Positions 8,812 to 15,834 of a stretch of DNA of 64,000 bases are shown here, piece after piece. Within the stretch, counting starts at the first letter, position 1. Each line of letters starts with the position of its first letter. Origin of the DNA: Trichomonas vaginalis G3 (taxonomy: Eukaryota; Parabasalia; Trichomonadida; Trichomonadidae). Both the position numbers and the translations under genes were made by a program. The notes below the pieces were generated by a model that searched no databases, had not been told where the DNA came from, and saw only the letters and a list, made by a program, of their open reading frames with translations. The DNA lies in assembly GCF_026262505.1 (NCBI RefSeq), contig NC_067208.1, forward strand, positions 1,426,001 through 1,490,000. The letters run 5' to 3'.

Positions 8812-9462
8812 TTAATTTACTAAAACATATTTCAAGCAAAGCTTATAGTAAGTAGATAGTTTTGTATACTCGTTCGAATATTTATACTTAAACTCAACTC
8901 CTGTAGTTCCTGGTGTTTCAATGATGCGGATGTTACCTATTTTCATGAATGGTGGCGTTTGACCACAGCATTCGATTTCAGGGTCGAGATAGTCAATGAC
9001 ACATTGTTTCCCTGTTATTCGTGATATAACATTTTCAAGGTCCTCCTTTGTTAGAATTATTTGGTTCTTGCTTATAAGATTTGTCAAAAGCTTCTTATCG
9101 TCTTTGAGTAAAATTGTTTGGTATAACTGAAGAAGGTAATGGTCTACGTTATCTGAAGGATTTGTTTGAACATTTGTGTAAGGGTTGTCGTTGGCTTCTC
9201 TTGAAAGAATTTGGTCCAGTGGTGGATACTCTAACTTAACATCTGATGTAGCGTTAGCGTTTGAAGCTGAGTTTAAATTCACGGCGCCATGCGCCATGAT
9301 GGGCTCTTTGAGCCCTCCCGACTTAAGTTCTGGTTCTTTTTCTTTCAAACACTCTGAACTATAGTTCTTTATGACAATATTGTTTGTCGTTCGTGAGTCA
9401 ACATTTGATGTTGGTTCAATTGGAACATTAACGGCACCAGCTAAGATGGATTTGCTTCTCAT
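8812..9462 (-). CDS. Conserved Polinton protein with DPEIECCG motif
   Basis: Encodes 216 residues, open. The N-terminal half is low-complexity (Asn/Thr/Ser-rich) and probably disordered. The C-terminal half is conserved with the gene at 21,470-22,050: a helical LLKLL/LISKNQ segment, then D[PI]xxxCCG, then a beta-rich end (VEFKYKYSNEY / LNLKYSFPDV). The paired cysteines suggest metal binding or redox, but no family is recognised. It has a tail-to-tail neighbour at 8,742 and a divergent one at 9,496. The 12-residue segment GGLKEPIMAHGA comes from an in-frame double-hairpin insertion at 9,283-9,314. Counterpart at 46,187-46,801. Confidence 0.7.
   Translation of the reverse strand: MRSKSILAGAVNVPIEPTSNVDSRTTNNIVIKNYSSECLKEKEPELKSGGLKEPIMAHGAVNLNSASNANATSDVKLEYPPLDQILSREANDNPYTNVQTNPSDNVDHYLLQLYQTILLKDDKKLLTNLISKNQIILTKEDLENVISRITGKQCVIDYLDPEIECCGQTPPFMKIGNIRIIETPGTTGVEFKYKYSNEYTKLSTYYKLCLKYVLVN
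9283..9314. repeat. In-frame double-hairpin mini-insertion
   Basis: GGCGC-CAT-GCGCC, spacer ATGATG, GGCTC-TTT-GAGCC. With its edges it adds exactly 12 codons relative to the Polinton-3 copy, without disturbing the frame. Confidence 0.85.
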
Positions 9463-9495
9463 TTCATATAGAATAAAAACCTTTTATATGTATGA

Positions 9496-9888
9496 ATGAA
9501 CAATATACTCGACAAGGGTTTGAATGTAAAGCTAACGAATGAAAATATTGTTGAATTCACTGAGACAGGAGCTGTGTATAAAGATGTAGAACTACTGAAC
9601 AAAAGAGCTAAGGGAAGAAGCAGGAATATGAACAAAGGGTGGAAGCCTATAAAAATTTATGTCAATGATGGCTCAGGAGGTTCAAACATAAAGTATGCAG
9701 AAAGTTATAGAGTTTATGCTCTCAAAGGTGAAAAGCCTTCATTTAAGAACAGCTATTCTAACACATATCCTCAAAAGCTAACGGATGGGGAAGTGGATGA
9801 TATGAATGACAGCAAAAATATTAACAGAAATGGCGACAGAGATGCATGGAATTTGTTTACCATCAGTCAATTGAAGGTTAAACTTTAA
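9496..9888 (+). CDS. Polinton protein of 130 residues, unknown
   Basis: Open frame of 130 residues starting MNNILDKGLNVKL. Basic in the middle (NKRAKGRSRNMNKGWKP), beta-rich, with Asn/Asp-rich end. No domain recognised. The start lies 33 bases from the divergent gene at 9,462, within AT-rich leader sequence (ATAAAAACCTTTTATATGTA). It overlaps the tail of the convergent ATPase gene by four bases. Counterpart at 45,760-46,161. Confidence 0.65.
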   Translation: MNNILDKGLNVKLTNENIVEFTETGAVYKDVELLNKRAKGRSRNMNKGWKPIKIYVNDGSGGSNIKYAESYRVYALKGEKPSFKNSYSNTYPQKLTDGEVDDMNDSKNINRNGDRDAWNLFTISQLKVKL

Positions 9889-10772
9889 AACAATGTTGGT
9901 CGTTCCCATGGAATGTTTTTGACTTTAATGGTATTAGTCATGATATGAATCTCAAGGTATGAACGAGGAGAGATGAGAGACTTATATGCTTCCCAAATTT
10001 CTTCAAAAGGTAATGTTATACCTGACTGTTTCCAAATGAGTTCAATGTCATAGCGTGAGAAACCTTGAAAGATAACGAAGTCAGTTATGAGACGTTTTAT
10101 GTTTAAAGCAAGGAAACGCCATGTTTGCATAAGTATTGCTACAGTTAAGTGGTAATGTCTGACTTTAGTTATGATGTTAGCTAATGGTGAGTCTGCTTTT
10201 GACACTAAACCTTTTCCGGCGAAGTCGTCGCAAACTAACAAAGTATTTGAAGGATATTTTTTGAAGGGGTATTTTGAAAGTTTTGACAGAATGTAGTTTG
10301 TAAGTCGTTTCATATCGTAAACTCCTGAGTATTGACGTAAGTGGTGTTTGTCAATAATTCTTTCCATCTCCTCAGAAGTCTTTTGCATTCCTGACTGTAT
10401 AAATTCAACAATGGCATAATATTTCCTCTTACGTCGAATGTAACGTTGAAGAAATTCAATGAGTTCACTGTCTGGAACTTTAACGACAGAGGCTTGAACT
10501 TTTGACATAAATGTTTTCGCTGTTGAGTCCATAGAGTCTGAAGTTGCTGATATAATGATTTGGTCATAATATGAGTCATTTCCTAAACGTTCTGTTATGA
10601 GTATATGACGAATGAGGTTAAATGTCTTACCTGAACCCATCTTTCCACAATAGAAATAAACACCATTTGAACAGAACTCATAATCTTTGCTGAAAGGAAG
10701 AATAAGAGAAGAGTTAAGTTTGTCTGTAGTTTCATTCATGTCTTCATCTACGTCATGTATTAAATGCTTCAT
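9885..10772 (-). CDS. FtsK/HerA-type genome-packaging ATPase
   Basis: Encodes 295 residues, open. It would power DNA packaging into the capsid, as in adenovirus-like and Polinton elements. A Walker A loop GKMGSGKT lies near residue 43, after a hydrophobic beta-strand (VYFYC). The Walker B strand TLLVCDDFAG lies near residue 185, with HYHLTVAILMQTWR after it as the sensor region. The length fits the small Polinton ATPases. It is divergent from the penton-like gene at 10,789 with a short shared promoter. A relative is at 25,067-25,945 (Walker A APPGSGKT, Walker B LLILDDFA). Counterpart at 44,878-45,763. Confidence 0.9.
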   Translation of the reverse strand: MKHLIHDVDEDMNETTDKLNSSLILPFSKDYEFCSNGVYFYCGKMGSGKTFNLIRHILITERLGNDSYYDQIIISATSDSMDSTAKTFMSKVQASVVKVPDSELIEFLQRYIRRKRKYYAIVEFIQSGMQKTSEEMERIIDKHHLRQYSGVYDMKRLTNYILSKLSKYPFKKYPSNTLLVCDDFAGKGLVSKADSPLANIITKVRHYHLTVAILMQTWRFLALNIKRLITDFVIFQGFSRYDIELIWKQSGITLPFEEIWEAYKSLISPRSYLEIHIMTNTIKVKNIPWERPTLF

Positions 10773-10788
10773 TTTATCTCCATTAAAA

Positions 10789-11670
10789 ATGCAAGTCAGA
10801 AATATTCAGAACATAGCACCGAGTCTAACTGACAAGAGTATAAAGATATACTATGAACATGTTATGATGAAACCAACCAAAATTCAAGAAAGTCAGTATA
10901 CTTATGAATATCCAAGACACTGGGTAGAGTATGTAGGAGGTGAGAAAGCTATTGAAATCAGACAGGTTCGAAGTATTCCAGCAGGAAGAACAATATTATT
11001 GAAGAACTTTAATGTTTTGAGGTATAATGATGAGACAAAGAAGCAAGATAGTTTTCCTGTTGCTGTGTATGTGAACCTAGACACAGGAGATGACATGAAA
11101 GTTTTTAACACAAAGCTTCAAACGGTAGTGAGAGAACAACTGACTGCGGAAGGACATCCATTACCTTCAGAAGTTACCATAGTATATAATTTTGAAACAA
11201 ATGCAATAGATTTTAAAGTCGTCTCTGCAAAGAAGTCAGGTTTTACATTTAATGAAGCAGATGTATATTCGAATGAAAACTTCAAAGCTATTGCATGGTT
11301 AGATAATGACGATTGCTTTAAGAAAATATTTAAATTCAGTGACTCAACGATGTCAATAGATGACCTTCGTGGAATGTTACCATCGACGTTTACAGTAGAA
11401 GGTTCAGCAGGATTGCTTACAAGATTGTCAATTGGTGGTATTTGGTCTCGTGAGAACATTGTTATAAAATCCAGTATAAGTGAATTTGCTGAAGAATCTA
11501 TATTATGTCTTTCAAACTATATGTATTCGCCGCCGAAGCATTATAGTATAACAAACTTTGTCAGTAAGTTTAATATAAGACTTGTTGAACCTTCTTCAAT
11601 GAAAGATGTTGTGCTACCCAAAGACGGAAAGGATGGACTCATTATTGAGATGATTTTAATAGCATATTAA
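10789..11670 (+). CDS. Minor capsid (penton-like) protein
   Basis: Encodes 293 residues from an ATG preceded by TTTTATCTCCATTAAAA. Polinton minor capsid proteins form the vertices of the icosahedral shell. Family-like features are YEYPxxW near residue 45 with KAIEIRQVRSIPAG after it, then GGIWSRENIVIKSSI near residue 215, and a C-terminal FNIRLVEPSS...IIEMILI strand pair. The same landmarks occur in the gene at 59,028-59,863 (FKFPTDW, PGIWDRK), so this lineage carries two paralogues. It starts 16 bases from the ATPase gene and is followed at once by 11,671. Open in this copy; counterpart at 43,982-44,861. Confidence 0.75.
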   Translation: MQVRNIQNIAPSLTDKSIKIYYEHVMMKPTKIQESQYTYEYPRHWVEYVGGEKAIEIRQVRSIPAGRTILLKNFNVLRYNDETKKQDSFPVAVYVNLDTGDDMKVFNTKLQTVVREQLTAEGHPLPSEVTIVYNFETNAIDFKVVSAKKSGFTFNEADVYSNENFKAIAWLDNDDCFKKIFKFSDSTMSIDDLRGMLPSTFTVEGSAGLLTRLSIGGIWSRENIVIKSSISEFAEESILCLSNYMYSPPKHYSITNFVSKFNIRLVEPSSMKDVVLPKDGKDGLIIEMILIAY

Positions 11671-11895
11671 ATGAGCTTGTTCTTGAAGGTCATTCATGAT
11701 GAAATAACTGTTGTAGAAGATGTTAGCAATTGTTCAGACATTTTGAAGCGTATAGATGAGATAAGAAAGAAGTTTATGAAGCCGCAACGCGGCGAGGACG
11801 AAGTCCATGAGAATGTTTATGTTTCATTGACTTTCTCCAGTAAAGAGAACTTTTATGAGATAATATTGAAGAGAGATGATTTTAATATGGTGTAA
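11671..11895 (+). CDS. Small Polinton protein of 74 residues
   Basis: The ATG touches the stop of the previous gene, suggesting one transcript or very short spacing. A helical middle (DILKRIDEIRKKF) is followed by a beta-rich end. Nine codons (around KPQRGEDEV) come from an in-frame double-hairpin insertion at 11,781-11,807 that the counterpart at 43,786-43,981 lacks. No function recognised. Confidence 0.6.
   Translation: MSLFLKVIHDEITVVEDVSNCSDILKRIDEIRKKFMKPQRGEDEVHENVYVSLTFSSKENFYEIILKRDDFNMV
11781..11807. repeat. In-frame double-hairpin mini-insertion
   Basis: GCCGC-AAC-GCGGC, spacer GA, GGAC-GAA-GTCC. It is 27 bases long; flanks TTTATGAA and TGAGAATG are directly adjoining in Polinton-3. 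An identical copy sits in an unrelated gene at 55,285-55,311. Confidence 0.88.
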
Positions 11896-12423
11896 ATGGT
11901 AGCTTGGACAGCTTTAGGCGCAATGGGAACAAAAGCATTAGCATTTGGAGCAAAAGCACTTGGGGCTTATGACGCAGTAAATAAAATGAGTGGAGGAAGA
12001 GTTTCGAAGACATTAGATGCAAATAAAGGAAAGATTGGAGGCTGGGTTGCAAAGAAGTTAAGATTAAATAAAATAGGGCTCATAAATAAAGCATCCAATT
12101 TGGTTGCGACTGAGTCAGAAAATGCTTTAGGAAAGGACGATGAGTTTGCAAAACATGCAAAAGACTTTAATGACCAGATGAAAGGTGAAACAATGCATTT
12201 AAATAGAGTCGATGGAACTAAAGAAAATGTTTCTTCTCCACCAGTAGTTCTTCCGTATGGTCCCTATGGAATGTATGGAAACCCTTACGAAAGACCATTT
12301 GACCCATTGACTGGTGGAAGTAACTGGTATCATTACGGACGAAGAAGAAAGACAGTCAAGTTGGAGACAGACGTGAAGAAAGCAACTAAAAAGAAACCAA
12401 GGAAGAGAGTTATAAAGCAATGA
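11896..12423 (+). CDS. Hydrophobic/basic virion-type protein (pVI- or core-like)
   Basis: Encodes 175 residues, open. The N-terminus is an Ala/Gly-rich amphipathic helix (WTALGAMGTKALAFGAKALG), followed by a basic helix, a Pro/Gly/Tyr-rich turn (YGPYGMYGNPYERP) and a very basic tail ending KKPRKRVIKQ. This resembles in style the membrane-active or DNA-condensing minor virion proteins of adenovirus-like systems; that is inference from composition only. It abuts the 74-residue gene directly and ends at the terminal repeat, followed by a palindrome. Counterpart at 43,258-43,785. Confidence 0.65.
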   Translation: MVAWTALGAMGTKALAFGAKALGAYDAVNKMSGGRVSKTLDANKGKIGGWVAKKLRLNKIGLINKASNLVATESENALGKDDEFAKHAKDFNDQMKGETMHLNRVDGTKENVSSPPVVLPYGPYGMYGNPYERPFDPLTGGSNWYHYGRRRKTVKLETDVKKATKKKPRKRVIKQ

Positions 12424-12430
12424 ATTCAAG

Positions 12431-12479
12431 TGGGTGAAAAAAGAGGTGAAAAAAGAGGTGAGATTTCACCACTTCACCT
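12431..12479. repeat. Intergenic palindrome, AGGTGA type
   Basis: GGTGAAAAAAGAGGTGAAAA series with central GGTGAGATTTCACC, directly after the stop at 12,423. In Polinton-3 the same place holds the AGGTTAGA-type palindrome instead (43,204-43,250). Confidence 0.85.
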
Positions 12480-12575
12480 AAATTTAAATGGATGTTTTCA
12501 TACGTGTGAGGGTGGTGATATCATTAATTTTTTATTTTATTTTTAAGTTTACTGAAAATTTTTATTTGGATGTAA

Positions 12576-12860
12576 ATGACAGAACAAAAGCAACTCATTC
12601 GAATTCCACAGTATAACAAACATACATTTAAACATTTATTCTTCCTTCCTGAGCATAACATGTTCTTTCAAATACATCCGAGACCAGTTGACTTTTCATT
12701 GACTGTTTATAAAGATAGAAATAGTTATATCATTAAACCATACGATGACGAAGGTAAGTTATGTAAATTGTACGTTAAGAAGTTAGAGAAAGTTTATGGC
12801 TTCAAGTATGACTACAATAGGGTTAACACTGATGATGAAGATATTGAGGAAAATTTATGA
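12576..12860 (+). CDS. Terminal-repeat protein of 94 residues
   Basis: Starts MTEQKQLIRIPQYNKH from an ATG preceded by TTTTTATTTGGATGTAA. Beta-rich core (FFLPEHNMFFQIHPRPVDF), acidic tail (NTDDEDIEENL). It lies inside the terminal inverted repeat, so each complete element would carry it twice (42,820-43,104 and 63,148-63,434). No domain recognised. Terminal location suggests a role in replication or end binding, which is inference only. Confidence 0.7.
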   Translation: MTEQKQLIRIPQYNKHTFKHLFFLPEHNMFFQIHPRPVDFSLTVYKDRNSYIIKPYDDEGKLCKLYVKKLEKVYGFKYDYNRVNTDDEDIEENL

Positions 12861-12935
12861 GAACATTAGTGAAGTTGTTAGTGAGAACGATAGTGAGAAC
12901 GTTTATTTTTACATTAGTGAGTTCGTTAGTGAAGT
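12861..12935. repeat. TTAGTGA iteron cluster in terminal repeat
   Basis: Five TAGTGA words, mostly TTAGTGA(A/G), spaced about 12 bases apart within each of two groups, conserved in both terminal repeats of Polinton-3. Candidate protein-binding array. Confidence 0.55.
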
Positions 12936-13032
12936 GAAGTGGGTGGTGGTTTTGTAAATATTTAAGGTTAAGTTAGTGTTGTCGTTTGTGTTGTAAAATA
13001 TACGTTAACGGTTTCGTAAAGTGTCAAATTCA

Positions 13033-13072
13033 CAAGTATTGGGTAAGGTGGAACGCAGTGCCACAATACCCA
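13033..13072. repeat. Subterminal hairpin of the element end
   Basis: CAAGTATTGGGTA and a GGTGG stem face CCAC...TACCCAA around a loop AACGCAGTG. The loop is identical at all three ends of this lineage. Confidence 0.6.
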
Positions 13073-13089
13073 ACATAACCATACTAACT

Positions 13090-13338
13090 ACTCTCATCAC
13101 TGTTGTGATTCCAAATGCGATTATTAAGGTTCAAGTCGCTAATGTTTTGAATGAAGAAAGAGCAGTAAGAATTCTTACAAGGGCAGGTAATCAGATTGTT
13201 GAGCAAAGAGCTTCAAAACACGATGAATGTTTGAAATTAATTCAACACATTTTGGAAATTGTCGAAAGCCGATGGATTGAACCTAATGTCCTTATTCCAT
13301 CTTTGAAGGCAATATTAAATTTGGCACAAAGAAGTTGA
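13090..13338 (+). pseudogene. 3' part of an interrupted, unidentified host gene
   Basis: An open frame running directly out of the element end for about 83 residues (NAIIKVQVANVLNEERAVRI and onward), helix-rich, HEAT/armadillo-like in feel, ending at 13,338. No ATG exists in frame near the junction; the open frame continues into the terminal repeat only by chance. I read it as the tail of a host gene split by Polinton-1. Its other part is not in the window. Confidence 0.5.
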
Positions 13339-13562
13339 AAGGAAGAGTAAGCAAGATTAGATAATTTGGACTTTTTTTAAAATTAATGAATAAACAGTAT
13401 ATTTTTGAAGTGTAAGCTTATTTACCTGAAGCTATATTACTTAATATAACATTCAAAGTATTATTGCTATTTATTGGAGAACAAATTTATGTAATTTTCA
13501 CATGAAAATTGATAAATTTGTATTTCCTTATGATAATCAATTTTTGTATTTGTAGAGAGTCT

Positions 13563-13835
13563 CCCTGCATGATATCAAGACTTGGCTATTAGTCTTTATC
13601 CATTTTTGAAAATTGTATTGTAAATTGTAAGAATTTCTGAATACTACTACTATAAAATATAATTGCTTATCAATGTATATTATCCCTGCATGATATCAAG
13701 ACTTGGCTATTAGTCTTTATCCATTTTTGAAAATTGTATTGTAAATTGTAAGAATTTCTGAATACTACTACTATAAAATATAATTGCTTATCAATGTATA
13801 TTATCCCTGCATGATATCAAGACTTGGCTATAAGT
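13563..13835. repeat. 121-bp tandem repeat, about 2.3 copies
   Basis: Unit beginning CCCTGCATGATATCAAGACT starts at 13,563, 13,684 and 13,805; the first two copies look identical, the third is partial. AT-rich and non-coding. Confidence 0.9.
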
Positions 13836-14353
13836 CTCTATTCATTATGAGTATGACCCCTTTTTTTACAAAAAGTGCCGAATTGCAACTTTGTCCCAAT
13901 CTCATCAAAAAAATGAGATAAAAAATACGTTTGGAAAATTCATTTTTTAGCATTTTAGGAATTTTCGCACTTTTCTTCCAAATTGACATCCTTATCACAT
14001 ATGATTGTTTATAGAAACAATAAATATCCGCACGCTTATCAAAATGTTTGGAGCACTTAAAAATGTTTAATACAAAGTAGAAGTTAATTGTAAAGAAGAG
14101 ATTTTCGCATTGAGTTATCAAAAATTATGAGATGATGATTTGTCGCATATTTGCTCCTTGGTTGTCAAGATGTAAATAGAATCATTCTAAAATTTAGAGA
14201 ATAACAAACATATGAAACTTCCTAACTGCGTATCCGGAGCGAGTATATAAGAATTTCTGAAAAAGTGACACCCAAAAAGTGACACTTTCAATAGGGAGTA
14301 ACACTTAAAAAGTGACAATTTAAAATTCACAATAAATAAAAATAATAAATTTT
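13836..14353. other. AT-rich intergenic DNA with one 81-bp direct repeat
   Basis: No credible gene. 14,160-14,240 is an 81-bp sequence (GGTTGTCAAGATG ... TATCCGGAGC) found again, same strand and identical by eye, at 40,899-40,979. It is followed by three AAAAAGTGACA words at 14,262-14,320. Confidence 0.6.
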
Positions 14354-14814
14354 TTAGTCTATTAAATTATTCTTTTCTTTGAAATCCTCTAAAAATTCTT
14401 CGAAATGTTCTAAAATATAATCTGGAGAATTATAACAAAATTCATTAATTTCTAACATATACGTATCTAACAATTCATTTGGAATTTCAAACGATCTTAA
14501 ATATGTAATTGAATTTTGTATCTTCTCATTTATTTGAGAAAGTTTTTCTTCAGCATTTTCCAATAAAAATCTTAATGGATTCAAATTGGCTTCTTGATTC
14601 TGAACAAAATTTAATACTTGGTATAAACGTGATTGAACTTCTCTTTTCAATTTTGTTTTATAATCTGTCAATCGAGGCTCGCGAATTCTAATTGAAGGAA
14701 TAAAACCTGTTTGAAGTAAATCGTTTTTAATACGATAAAAGTAATTGGGTGCAACTTCTTCTAAAAGATTTTTGACAAAAACATCAATTCTTTGATTTTT
14801 AACGCAGCCAAAAT
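14354..14814 (-). pseudogene. Downstream part of an unidentified gene split by Polinton-2
   Basis: Open for about 153 residues up to the element boundary. It is helical with a coiled-coil-like stretch (ENAEEKLSQINEKIQ) and an acidic end (LEHFEEFLEDFKEK). No domain is recognised. The facing part appears to be 39,504-39,617 on the same strand, and the flanks share AAAAT next to the element ends, as expected for a short target duplication. The gene could be host or belong to another repeat. Confidence 0.5.
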
Positions 14815-15044
14815 AAAAAAAAAAAAAAAAAAAAAAAAGGTAGTGGGGCTTCCAGGGGCTGCGCCCCTTCTAGCCCCGAAGATGTTTAGTATAAAATGAG
14901 GTTTTTATTCGGAAAATTGTTAGTCTTCTGGTGTGAATTCGGAGGACTCTTCGTGTTTCTCTTCTTCGTGTTTCTCTTCTTCTTCCTCTTCCATTGCTTC
15001 TGGGAAGAAGTCTTCTTCTGGGTCGAAAACATTATATAATGTGT
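14815..15044. repeat. Polinton-2 left terminal inverted repeat
   Basis: Poly(A), then GGTAGTGGGGCTTCC, a hairpin AGGGGC-TGC-GCCCCT nested in GGGGCT/AGCCCC, then sequence ending ATTATATAATGTGT. It matches the reverse complement of 39,325-39,503 apart from a few extra blocks, and covers the 3' end of the gene at 14,920. Confidence 0.85.
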
Positions 15045-15834
15045 AATTGAATGACACATTATATCTTTGTTTGAGTTCGCTCTTGACAAAGAACTTAGTT
15101 CCAGGAATACAGAAGACTTCTGTGCGTTGGAAAAGCTGATGTCCTGGAACAAATTTGGCAATTAGAGACTTCTTTTTTCCGAATTGTTCAGGAGTTTCCA
15201 TGACGACAGTAACAACATCTCCATCTGCGAGGTCTTGTTGTTGTTCGGAAAGGTAAAGAGCAATGATATAAATGGTTGCTGCGTTGAATTCGAGAAAGTC
15301 GAATTCAAATTGTGTTGTCGTATAGCATTCAAACCATTTTGTACAGTTGTCTCCGAACTCGTCAACGTATTCATCTTGGTCATATCCGTAACTAAAGACT
15401 TGGAATTCGGCAATTGTCTTGTCGAATGACCGTTGGATGTTACGAGGAAGATTTTGACGAACTTGGTATAAAGTTCTCAACATTATAAGCTTAGTAAATG
15501 TTGGAAAATACTGAACTAAGACATCGCTAAGCTCAATTGGACTTGGAATTGTCTTAGTAAGTTCAATTGAACTAGCAATTGCTTTGTTCAGAACTTCACA
15601 GAACTGAGTATTGTATGTAGCGTCTGGTTGTGTATTTTCTTCGGCGTCTTTGAGATATTTAGAGCAAATTTGTTGAAGAATTTCTCTTAATTCGCTGTTA
15701 GACTTTTTGGTGGTTATTCTAACCGCTGTGCCGGTTCTTGGAGGTTGTGGGGCTTTGGCTTTGGTTAGCGGTTGAGAATTGTTAATGTTGGCTTCCATTA
15801 GACAAAAATAAACTGTTTTTTTCGGACTACTCAT
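14920..15834 (-). CDS. Terminal Polinton-2 protein of 304 residues, unknown
   Basis: Open frame from an ATG at 15,834 (a second ATG lies 12 codons in). N-terminus Lys/Pro-rich; middle helical and aromatic (YFPTFTKLIMLRTLYQVRQN); C-terminus a Glu/His-rich run (EEEEEEKHEEEKHEE). No family recognised. The last codons fall inside the terminal repeat, so a 3' fragment of the gene is duplicated at the other end (39,340-39,405). Divergent from 16,270 across an AACGG-rich spacer. Confidence 0.7.
   Translation of the reverse strand: MSSPKKTVYFCLMEANINNSQPLTKAKAPQPPRTGTAVRITTKKSNSELREILQQICSKYLKDAEENTQPDATYNTQFCEVLNKAIASSIELTKTIPSPIELSDVLVQYFPTFTKLIMLRTLYQVRQNLPRNIQRSFDKTIAEFQVFSYGYDQDEYVDEFGDNCTKWFECYTTTQFEFDFLEFNAATIYIIALYLSEQQQDLADGDVVTVVMETPEQFGKKKSLIAKFVPGHQLFQRTEVFCIPGTKFFVKSELKQRYNVSFNYTLYNVFDPEEDFFPEAMEEEEEEKHEEEKHEESSEFTPED

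Larger units (their letters stand above)
1..13089 (-). mobile_element. Polinton-1 (Maverick), right-hand part
   Basis: A Polinton/Maverick that runs off the left edge of the window. Visible parts in order: small gene, KilA-N gene, 125-aa-family gene, tRNA-like sequence, palindrome-bounded cassette gene, rve integrase, long tail-fibre-like protein, virion-type small genes, packaging ATPase, penton-like minor capsid gene, basic/hydrophobic small protein, and terminal repeat. The right end is set at the shared terminal word ATACTAACT (13,081-13,089), seen at all three ends of this lineage. Polymerase and major capsid genes would lie outside the window. The visible part is lightly broken, roughly half a dozen breaks. 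It is nearly identical to the left half of the element at 42,591-63,660, so it is probably young. Confidence 0.93.
12424..13089. repeat. Polinton-1 right terminal inverted repeat
   Basis: Corresponds to the two inverted ends of Polinton-3 (42,591-43,280 and 62,975-63,660). Contains a palindrome, the small gene at 12,576, a TTAGTGA iteron cluster, a GTTAACGGTTT motif, and a subterminal hairpin before the end word ATACTAACT. Confidence 0.85.

Noticed and set aside
13021-13338. Fusion gene starting in the Polinton-1 terminal repeat
   Set aside because: The frame opens after a stop with GTG and has no ATG; the same terminal codons are open at 42,659 as well. Chance read-through, not a fused gene.
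13828-14121. 97-residue minus-strand ORF
   Set aside because: Lies in AT-rich DNA with the tandem repeat at one edge, no promoter box and no recognisable motif.
14262-14322. AAAAAGTGACA triplet as a promoter array
   Set aside because: Three copies only, and similar words occur elsewhere in this AT-rich DNA; no gene starts at a consistent distance.
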